From: Candidatus Kapaibacterium sp.
GTDB taxonomy: Bacteria; Bacteroidota; Ignavibacteria; Kapaibacteriales; HRBIN21
NCBI GenBank assembly: GCA_025055465.1
Contig: JANWXA010000035.1
Span: forward strand, 1 to 12,285
DNA length: 12,285 nt
Direction of reading: 5' to 3'
The notes below the pieces were generated by a model. The model was not told the origin of the DNA. It ran no database searches and saw only the letters and a program-made list of their open reading frames with translations. This document shows, one piece after another, positions 7,268 to 12,285 of this stretch. How positions within the stretch are numbered: position 1 is the stretch's first letter; each line of letters begins with the position of its first letter. The translations under genes and the position numbers were made by a program.

Positions 7268-7339
7268 GCCACCGTAGCTCAGAGGTAGAGCAGCTGATTT
7301 GTAATCAGCGGGTCGGGGGTTCAAATCCCTCCGGTGGCT
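7268..7339 (+). tRNA. tRNA-Thr, anticodon TGT
   Basis: A complete cloverleaf is visible. Acceptor stem GCCACCG (7268-7274) pairs with CGGTGGC (7332-7338); the D arm is GCTC/GAGC (7277-7280, 7288-7291); the anticodon stem GCTGA/TCAGC (7293-7297, 7305-7309) encloses the loop TTTGTAA; and the T arm GGGGG/CCCTC closes the loop TTCAAAT. The anticodon at 7300-7302 is TGT, which reads ACA and related Thr codons. The discriminator base is T at 7339, and the next bases are CGA, so CCA is not encoded and must be added after 3' trimming. It is divergent from pheT. No clear terminator follows. Confidence 0.97.
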
Positions 7340-7436
7340 CGATAAGGCCCCATAGATGGTGTGCTCGGGCAGCAGAAGAAGCCCAGGGGAACGGTAATCG
7401 AGAGTCAGTCTCATTCTTGCACTAAAGGTTATTCCT

Positions 7437-7646
7437 ATGCCAAAGCGTGGTCGTCCCAAAGATTCCAAAAAACCAATCTTGTTCCAGGGCACCAAGCGAT
7501 TACTCTCCGTTATGCTGGACGAAAGTGACTATACTGCCCTTCAGCAGTTAGCGTATAGCCGGGGCTTGGCGGCTTCAACATACGTTCGCATGGTGATCAA
7601 GCAACAGATTCAAGAACACACGGCAAAACGGCAGCCGGCTGAGTAA
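7437..7646 (+). CDS. Small ribbon-helix-helix-like protein with basic GRP head
   Basis: This encodes 69 residues. The first 12 are very basic and contain KRGRPK, which resembles an AT-hook core. Residues 21-28 (RLLSVMLD) look like the beta-strand of a ribbon-helix-helix fold. A first helix (about 29-42) follows, then the turn RGLAAS, and a second helix (STYVRMVIKQQIQE), with the spacing typical of CopG/Arc-type DNA-binding proteins. Such proteins bind DNA as dimers, often as repressors, including antitoxins. No toxin gene adjoins it, since the next gene is a long rRNA methyltransferase, so an antitoxin role has no support. AAAGG lies 8 nt before the ATG as a fair ribosome binding site. The intact frame, the fold pattern and this site make a real gene likely; its target is unknown. 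Confidence 0.75.
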   Translation: MPKRGRPKDSKKPILFQGTKRLLSVMLDESDYTALQQLAYSRGLAASTYVRMVIKQQIQEHTAKRQPAE

Positions 7647-7691
7647 TTGTTCTGACAAGGCTTTTCTGCCCCTCGATCCTTTACCTCTCTC

Positions 7692-8861
7692 ATGTACGAA
7701 TTGCGTCTACGCATAGGCCATGAACGCCGTGTTCGCAGTGGCCATCTATGGGTTTTTAGCAATGAACTCCAGGAGCTTCCACGTCTCACACCAGGCAGCC
7801 TCGTCCGGGTCCTTTCACCATCGGGAGAAAGCTACGGGGTCGGTCTGTATAATCCACACAGCCTGATAGCTGTTCGCCTCCTGCGTGCAGAGGCTGAAGA
7901 GCTGACGGTAGATTTCTTCACCGAACGCTTAGAACAAGCGTTTGTCTTACGGCAGCGGCTGTGCCCCGATGAGGTCATGTACCGCCTCGTCCACGGCGAG
8001 GCAGACCTACTGCCTGGATTAATCGTGGACCGCTACGGAGACTACCTGGCTATCCAAACTCTCTCTGTGGGAATGGATGCACGCCTACCCACAATCATCC
8101 AGGCCTTGCACGCAGTACTGCCAGAGGTCCACGGGATTGTCGAGAAGAATTGCTCCCGTCTCCGAGAGTTGGAACAGCTCCCGCAACGTCAGAGTGTCCT
8201 CTCCGGAAAAATTCCCGAGCGCCTTGTGTTAGAGGAATGGGGCGTTCAACTGGAACTGCGCCTCCTGGAAGGCCAAAAGACGGGCGCATATTTAGACCAA
8301 CGCTATCACCGAGCACTGACAGGTCGGCTGGCATACGGACTACGCGTGCTGGACTGTTTTACATACCATGGTGGCTTTGCCCTCCACGCCGCTTACCACG
8401 GGGCTCAGGTAGTTCTTGGTATAGACAGCTCGGCAACCGCCATAGAGTGTGCACAACGAAACGCCGACCTAAACAAACTGTCGCAGGTCCATTTCCAAGA
8501 AGCCGATGTCTTCGCCTTTCTTCGCCAGCAAGTTGCCGACGGCGCCCAATGGGACCTGGTGATTTTAGACCCCCCAGCATTTGCCAAAAGTCGCCGCCAT
8601 GTTCCCTCAGCAAAGCAAGGATATGCCGAACTCAACCGCCTGGCTATGCTCTTGCTGCCCAGCGGGGGATATTTGGTCACCAGTAGCTGCTCCCACCACG
8701 TCTTTGAGGCTGTCTTCTTGGAAGTCATTTTTACCGAAGCAGCCCGCTTAGGACGTCAACTCCGCCTCCTTTACCGCGGAACCCAGCCCCCCGATCATCC
8801 AATCCTGCTGAGTATGCCAGAAACCCAGTACCTGAAGTTCTTCATCTTTCACCTCTTGTAA
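7692..8861 (+). CDS. rlmI: Class I SAM-dependent 23S rRNA m5C methyltransferase, RlmI family
   Basis: This 389-residue protein has the RlmI layout; the E. coli enzyme, about 396 residues, methylates C1962 of 23S rRNA. An N-terminal PUA domain (about 1-70) is marked by RRVRSGHLWVFSNEL and GVGLYNPHSLIAVRLL. A middle domain contains HGEADLLPGLIVDRYGDYLA, and the family motif QKTGAYLDQR lies at 195-204. In the Rossmann methyltransferase domain, motif I is VLDCFTYHGGFALHAA (219-234), the ribose-binding acidic residue lies in LGIDSS, motif IV is ILDPPAFAKS (291-300), and the SSCSHH motif carries the likely catalytic Cys333. The start at 7692 places the PUA domain at its usual position, though no Shine-Dalgarno is visible. 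The gene lies 45 nt after the small DNA-binding gene and 65 nt before flhF. Position specificity is assumed from the family. Confidence 0.93.
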   Translation: MYELRLRIGHERRVRSGHLWVFSNELQELPRLTPGSLVRVLSPSGESYGVGLYNPHSLIAVRLLRAEAEELTVDFFTERLEQAFVLRQRLCPDEVMYRLVHGEADLLPGLIVDRYGDYLAIQTLSVGMDARLPTIIQALHAVLPEVHGIVEKNCSRLRELEQLPQRQSVLSGKIPERLVLEEWGVQLELRLLEGQKTGAYLDQRYHRALTGRLAYGLRVLDCFTYHGGFALHAAYHGAQVVLGIDSSATAIECAQRNADLNKLSQVHFQEADVFAFLRQQVADGAQWDLVILDPPAFAKSRRHVPSAKQGYAELNRLAMLLLPSGGYLVTSSCSHHVFEAVFLEVIFTEAARLGRQLRLLYRGTQPPDHPILLSMPETQYLKFFIFHLL

Positions 8862-8879
8862 CACGGGGGGCAAAACACC

Positions 8880-8894
8880 TGGCATGAATTTTTC
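8880..8894 (+). promoter_or_regulatory. Weak sigma-54-like site ahead of flhF
   Basis: TGGCAT-GAATT-TTTC at 8880-8894 resembles the sigma-54 pattern TGGCAC-N5-TTGC with correct spacing between the GG (-24) and the expected GC (-12). The G of the -12 GC pair is replaced by T, and that base is usually essential. It lies 32 nt before the flhF start, where a flagellar promoter would be expected. I give it little weight; a sigma-70-like TACTAT (8903-8908) is an alternative -10 element. Confidence 0.2.
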
Positions 8895-8926
8895 AGGACA
8901 TCTACTATGGGTGTCCGCGTCCAACG

Positions 8927-9991
8927 ATGCGTATCCGGAAGTACATAGCCGCGAGCATCCACGAAGCCCTGCGCTCCATGCGCCGGGAGTTGGGGGAAAA
9001 TGCCGTGATTTTGGGGACACGCACCTTCCACCCCAACAACACAGATGAGCTGATCGAGGTGCTTGCCATTTCAGAACACGAGTTACAGGGCATCCAAACA
9101 TCAGAAACTCCTGCACACACTACAGACCCGATTCTGCTGGCACACCTCCACCACGAGCTGGTTGCTCTGCGCCAACAGGTCGCCCAACTTGAGTTCCGCC
9201 TCCGGTATAATGCCGAAGTGGAACCTCTATGGCAGCGCCTCTACAATGTGCTGCACATGGAAGGGTTTACCGAGGATTTTTTGCTCCACCATCTTCCACC
9301 AACGACAGCCTGCAGCTCGTGGAAGGAGCTGCTCGCCCACGCGCGCCAGTGCCTGACCTCCCACCTCCAGGTGGCAGAGCTTCCGCAGCCCGCATCTCAG
9401 CCTCTCCGGCTGCTACTCCTTGGGGCACCGGGGGCTGGAAAAAGCTCAACGTTGCTGAAGATAGCTCTTTTGTACAAGCTGCTGCATGCCTTGCCAATCC
9501 AACTCATTGCTGCTGACACCTACAAACTGGGGGCCCTGGAACAACTGCAACTCTTCGCCTCCATCGCTGATGTCCCGCTCGCAGAGGTTTACACCCTTCA
9601 GGAGCTGCGGCAAACCCTTCTCCAGCTACCGTCCAGCCCAATGGTTGTTGCAGTGGACATCCCCGGCGGGAATCCCCTCCATACCGAAACACTGCGCCTC
9701 TGGCGTCAGTACTGCGAGGTCGTCCGTCCGAATGCCTTCTATGCAGTGGTAAGCGCGACAGATTCCCTCCCTGTGCTTCGGAGCCTGCTACAGATCTGGC
9801 AATCACTTGGGGTAAAGGGTCTAATTGTGACAAAGCTGGACCAAGAAGCGGGGCTGGGCCCCCTACTACAGGCGCTGGAGCTGTATCCAATACCAGTGGT
9901 CTGTCTGTGCAGCGGCCCGCGCATCCCTGATGATATAGAGCCTGCAACTATGGAAGCGCTGGCATGTCGGATCGGGACAACGGAAGAGTGA
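8927..9991 (+). CDS. flhF: Flagellar SRP-like GTPase FlhF, divergent
   Basis: This 354-residue protein has the three FlhF parts. The N-terminal B domain begins MRIRKYIAASIHEALRSMRR, followed by GENAVILGTR. A helical N domain (about 95-155) precedes the G domain. P-loop GAPGAGKS lies at 166-173, the I-box ADTYKLGALEQL at 196-207, the G3 segment DIPGG at 244-248, the guanine-specificity motif TKLD at 302-305, and the closing motif RIPDDIEPA at 332-340. FlhF is related to FtsY and Ffh and sets the place and number of flagella at the membrane. G1, G4 and the last motif look sound. The family G3 motif DTAGR is changed to DIPGG, and the I-box Arg is Lys, so GTP hydrolysis may be weak. The stop lies directly against the flhG start. 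It heads the rightward operon. Confidence 0.93.
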   Translation: MRIRKYIAASIHEALRSMRRELGENAVILGTRTFHPNNTDELIEVLAISEHELQGIQTSETPAHTTDPILLAHLHHELVALRQQVAQLEFRLRYNAEVEPLWQRLYNVLHMEGFTEDFLLHHLPPTTACSSWKELLAHARQCLTSHLQVAELPQPASQPLRLLLLGAPGAGKSSTLLKIALLYKLLHALPIQLIAADTYKLGALEQLQLFASIADVPLAEVYTLQELRQTLLQLPSSPMVVAVDIPGGNPLHTETLRLWRQYCEVVRPNAFYAVVSATDSLPVLRSLLQIWQSLGVKGLIVTKLDQEAGLGPLLQALELYPIPVVCLCSGPRIPDDIEPATMEALACRIGTTEE

Positions 9992-10795
9992 ATGGGCTGT
10001 GCGGGGATACCATCACACATTATCACCTTCTGCAGTGGGCGCGCTGGGATCGGGAAGAGCACTACACTGGCCAACTTGGCCATTGCAGCACACGATCGCG
10101 GAATATCATGCCTCCTCTGGGATGCCAATCCTATGGCGCCCAGCTTGCACACTCTATTTGGCCTCACCCCGATCGCCACTGCCTCCGATAGTTATCTGGG
10201 AAATGCCAGGATTGAAAGCATTGCAATCCGCCTCCGCCCCGGGTTGTGGCTCGTTCCCGAACGCGCCCAGAACGGGGAGTCGGAACCACGGCTGGGTGCT
10301 TCGCTTCACAACCTGCTCCGGAGCCTCTGCGAAGGGCTTCGTCCTGACCTCGTTCTCATCGACACCGCTGCTGGTTGGTCTGATAGCGTCGCCGCTGCTT
10401 GTCAAATAGCTACCACTTGCTGTATCCTGATGAGCGACGATATCGGTTCGATCCTGGATGCTTATGTCCTACTGAAAGCCCTCTTTAGCGACAGGAACAC
10501 CGGGCAATCACACCGAACCGGACTCGTGGCGACTAAAATCGTCGAGGAATCAGATGCCCAAAGCATTGCTGTCAAACTCAATGCAGCAACTCAGCGTTTT
10601 CTACGGCAGCGTTTTCCGCTCTTCGGGGCTATACCCTACGACCCACGGCACCGAGAGGCCCTCCTACAACAGCGCCTGTTTGTGGAAGCCTTTCCCCACA
10701 CCCCAACATCACGGGCATACCATCAGCTCGTCCACACACTTGTCACAGCATCACCTACAGTCTCCTATGCCACAACGTCGCACATCCAGCCCTAA
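9992..10795 (+). CDS. flhG: MinD-like ATPase FlhG, divergent and without the activator N-terminus
   Basis: This 267-residue MinD/ParA-superfamily protein sits directly after flhF, the usual place of FlhG (YlxH, FleN), which limits flagellar number and regulates FlhF. The first strand and Walker A read IITFCSGRAGIGKSTT (10-25). P-loop K22 is present, but the signature lysine of the deviant Walker A is R17, followed by Ala instead of Gly. Switch I keeps D44 in LLWDANPMAPSL, and Walker B is LVLIDTAAG (120-128). Only nine residues come before the first strand, so the DQAxxLR FlhF-activating segment is missing. The in-frame stop of flhF directly ahead rules out an earlier start. No clear membrane-targeting helix is seen at the C-terminus, which ends in Ser/Thr-rich sequence. 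Its 3' end overlaps the next gene by 29 nt. Confidence 0.88.
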   Translation: MGCAGIPSHIITFCSGRAGIGKSTTLANLAIAAHDRGISCLLWDANPMAPSLHTLFGLTPIATASDSYLGNARIESIAIRLRPGLWLVPERAQNGESEPRLGASLHNLLRSLCEGLRPDLVLIDTAAGWSDSVAAACQIATTCCILMSDDIGSILDAYVLLKALFSDRNTGQSHRTGLVATKIVEESDAQSIAVKLNAATQRFLRQRFPLFGAIPYDPRHREALLQQRLFVEAFPHTPTSRAYHQLVHTLVTASPTVSYATTSHIQP

Positions 10796-11015
10796 TGCGA
10801 CAGCTCGCCTTGTTCTCAACGTCGGCATATTGGCCGGTTGTGTCGCAGTAATTATTTTTGCTTTACAAGCGGATTCTTCCACGGCTACCGTCTTGCTTCG
10901 GGCCTTTATTGTATTTGTAGCTGCCGCGATTCTAACAACCCTTGTCATAGTTCTTCTCCGACCGGGACGCTCCGCCGGCAAAGAGAAGTCGTGTTCCGAA
11001 GAGGCATCATCCTAA
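10767..11015 (+). CDS. Small protein with two predicted membrane helices, in the flagellar operon
   Basis: This encodes 82 residues with a basic N-terminus (MPQRRTSSPNATAR) and two hydrophobic segments at about 15-34 (LVLNVGILAGCVAVIIFALQ) and 42-64. A short polar loop DSST joins them, and a charged tail follows. The basic N-terminus and tail suggest that both ends face the cytoplasm. The frame stays open upstream to 10554, but that part lies inside flhG and does not look like a protein. I therefore chose the ATG at 10767, which overlaps flhG by 29 nt; no Shine-Dalgarno is visible, so translation probably depends on flhG. fliA begins 9 nt after its stop. I do not recognise a family. Its place suggests a membrane role linked to FlhF/FlhG or FliA regulation, but that is inference. 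Confidence 0.7.
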   Translation: MPQRRTSSPNATARLVLNVGILAGCVAVIIFALQADSSTATVLLRAFIVFVAAAILTTLVIVLLRPGRSAGKEKSCSEEASS

Positions 11016-11024
11016 GGTGCAGCC

Positions 11025-11828
11025 ATGAGAAGTCGCCACAAACAGCTTTCTCCAGAAGAACTTCAGCGGTTATGGCAGCGATACTGGGAACGACGTGCAG
11101 ATGCCGATCGCCAACAACTGATCCTCCACTACCTGTGGCTGGTTCGCTATGCCTTGGCCTCCTTGCAACTACCAGATCAAATCTGTCTTAGCAACGAAGA
11201 TTTAGAGCATGTCGGTATCTTAGGCCTCAACGACGCCATAGAACGGTTCGACCCCTCGCGCGGGACTAAGTTTGAAACGTACGCCTTTACCCGAATCCGC
11301 GGTGCCGTTCTGGACGAGCTTCGGAAGCTGGATTGGCTGAGCCGAACTGCACGCCGCAAATTCTATGCCTATCAACAGGTTGCCGATGAACTCCGCCAGG
11401 AAAAAGGTAGGGATGTCAGCTCCGAAGATATCCGCCAACGCCTGGGAGTAACCCCTGAGGCATACCGGTCTTATCTGCGAGCTGTGGAGGCAGCGCATGC
11501 CTCGTTCTCTCTCCACGAACCACTCTCCCCAGGAGCACCATCGGAAGAGGAAGAAGAGCCAAGCAACTTTTTAGAAGAGCTTCCCGACCCCACGGCGGTC
11601 AATCCAGCCGAGCAACTGTCGCGCGAGGAGTTGCTTGCCGCCATTACTGCCTACCTGGAGCGCTTGCCCGAACGAAAGAGATTGGTCATTGCGCTGTATT
11701 ACTACGAGGGACTCACCTTTCGCGAGATTGGTGAACTTCTGCAACTGACAGAAAGTCGCGTGTGTCAAATACACGCCAAAGTACTGGAGGAACTTCGGAC
11801 ATACTTGCGCATCCATGAGCACACGTAG
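11025..11828 (+). CDS. fliA: Flagellar sigma factor FliA (sigma-28 family)
   Basis: This 267-residue sigma factor has regions 2, 3 and 4. Region 2 (about 35-105) includes LVRYALASL, DLEHVGILGLNDAIERFD and TKFETYAFTRIRGAVLDELR, the core-binding and -10-recognition helices in the form typical of FliA/WhiG. Region 3 (about 107-165) contains VSSEDIRQRLGVTPEAYRSYL. An acidic linker with a run of five Glu (174-178) follows. Region 4 (about 202-262) carries LERLPERKRLVIALYYYEGL and the helix-turn-helix TFREIGELLQLTESRVCQIH that reads the -35 element. FliA drives late flagellar and chemotaxis genes and is normally held by the anti-sigma factor FlgM, which is not in this window. AAGG lies 7 nt before the ATG. 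The 3' end overlaps the HDOD gene by 14 nt. Confidence 0.94.
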   Translation: MRSRHKQLSPEELQRLWQRYWERRADADRQQLILHYLWLVRYALASLQLPDQICLSNEDLEHVGILGLNDAIERFDPSRGTKFETYAFTRIRGAVLDELRKLDWLSRTARRKFYAYQQVADELRQEKGRDVSSEDIRQRLGVTPEAYRSYLRAVEAAHASFSLHEPLSPGAPSEEEEEPSNFLEELPDPTAVNPAEQLSREELLAAITAYLERLPERKRLVIALYYYEGLTFREIGELLQLTESRVCQIHAKVLEELRTYLRIHEHT

Positions 11829-12285
11829 TGCTTCAATCCTCCACCGACTTTGCCGTATTCAACAGCTACCCAGTATGCCACCGGTAGTGGCGGAGGCACT
11901 CCAGCTTCTTGGACAATCCGAAATAGGTGCTGCCAGCATCGCTCAACTTATTGAACGTGACCAAGCCCTGACCGCCCGACTACTGCGGGCTGCAAACTCC
12001 CCACTGTATGGGTTTCCCCGGCGGATTACAACTATCCGCCTTGCCATTTCCCTTCTGGGCAACGACGCGATTCGCGAGCTCCTCGTGGCCGCAACACTTT
12101 ACGAATTGCTCCATACTGGGGCGCAAAGCGCCTGGGATCGAGAGCTCTTCTGGCGCTATTGCCTCTACTGTGCAGCAACAGCCCGCTGCCTTGCTCGGCA
12201 TCTGGGCTACCGTCTTGCTGGAGAAGCTTTCACTGGTGGGCTACTTCACGACTTAGGTATCCTGTTACTTGCGGCATACCTGCCT
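11815..12285 (+). CDS. HDOD-domain signalling protein, N-terminal part, 3' end outside the window
   Basis: The frame runs from the ATG at 11815 to the window end without a stop, giving 157 residues. It matches the HDOD domain: LPSMPPVVAEALQLL (18-32), IAQLIERDQALTARLLRAAN (42-61), the SPLYGF element, ITTIRLAISLLG (71-82), and GGLLHDLGILLL (141-152), which keeps an HD-like pair. HDOD proteins are related to HD hydrolases but most lack the full metal site. They are found in two-component and cyclic-nucleotide signalling, often with motility genes. The start overlaps the fliA stop by 14 nt in another frame, so it is the next gene of the flagellar operon. Any GGDEF, receiver or other C-terminal domain would lie beyond the window. 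Confidence 0.88.
   Translation, partial: MSTRSASILHRLCRIQQLPSMPPVVAEALQLLGQSEIGAASIAQLIERDQALTARLLRAANSPLYGFPRRITTIRLAISLLGNDAIRELLVAATLYELLHTGAQSAWDRELFWRYCLYCAATARCLARHLGYRLAGEAFTGGLLHDLGILLLAAYLP

Noticed and set aside
8150..8686. 178-codon plus-strand open frame inside rlmI
   Set aside because: It overlaps the conserved methyltransferase core in another frame and looks like a random GC-rich translation.
7437..8861. Toxin-antitoxin pair formed by the small RHH-like protein and its neighbour
   Set aside because: The next gene is a full-length rRNA methyltransferase with all motifs, and no small toxin-like gene is adjacent.
1..12285. CRISPR array, insertion sequence, prophage or tandem repeats
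   Set aside because: I found no repeated spacer pattern, transposase or integrase motif, or terminal inverted repeat. The Gln/Glu-rich repeats in 3765-4691 are coiled-coil coding sequence.

Overview
The window looks like a chromosomal stretch of a moderately GC-rich, flagellated bacterium, most likely from the Bacteroidota/Chlorobiota/Ignavibacteria side of the FCB group. Four things suggest this, none of them decisive: the leftward order pheT - coiled-coil gene - zapA - structured RNA - rny; a pheT with no pheS beside it; mostly poor Shine-Dalgarno sites; and a TAATTTTG box, like the Bacteroidota -7 element, in front of the tRNA gene. The flagellar genes on the right show that the lineage is motile. 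I see no insertion sequence, phage gene, CRISPR array or other clear sign of recent transfer.

Left block (1-7099). The 3' end of a thiolase gene runs rightward into the window. It meets a leftward cluster head-on: pheT (Phe-tRNA synthetase beta), a 308-residue coiled-coil protein, zapA (FtsZ-ring factor), a roughly 230-nt structured RNA, rny (RNase Y) and rnz (RNase Z). The pheT/coiled-coil and rny/rnz junctions overlap by 1 and 4 nt. The rnz reading frame runs 132 nt antisense into the thiolase gene. The structured RNA at about 3165-3395 has a perfect 12-bp closing stem followed by a run of seven T, and sits between zapA and rny. A 6S RNA homologue is the best reading, and a cis-acting leader of rny is the main alternative.

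Middle (7100-8861). A divergent intergenic region leads into tRNA-Thr(TGT), which has no encoded CCA. It is followed by a 69-residue ribbon-helix-helix-like protein with a basic GRP head, then an RlmI-type 23S rRNA m5C methyltransferase.

Right block (8927-12285). This is a tightly packed rightward flagellar regulatory operon: flhF, flhG, a small two-helix membrane protein, fliA (sigma-28), and the start of an HDOD-domain protein that runs off the window. FlhF would recruit the flagellum to its cell position, FlhG would control its number or the activity of FlhF, FliA would direct late flagellar genes, and HDOD proteins often act in signalling linked to motility. Signature residues are altered in both FlhF and FlhG, and FlhG lacks the N-terminal FlhF-activating segment. 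This is the most interesting protein-level observation.

Most of the window is conserved core machinery. The candidates for something new are the structured RNA and its tight junction with rny, the divergent FlhF/FlhG pair, and the long antisense tail of RNase Z.
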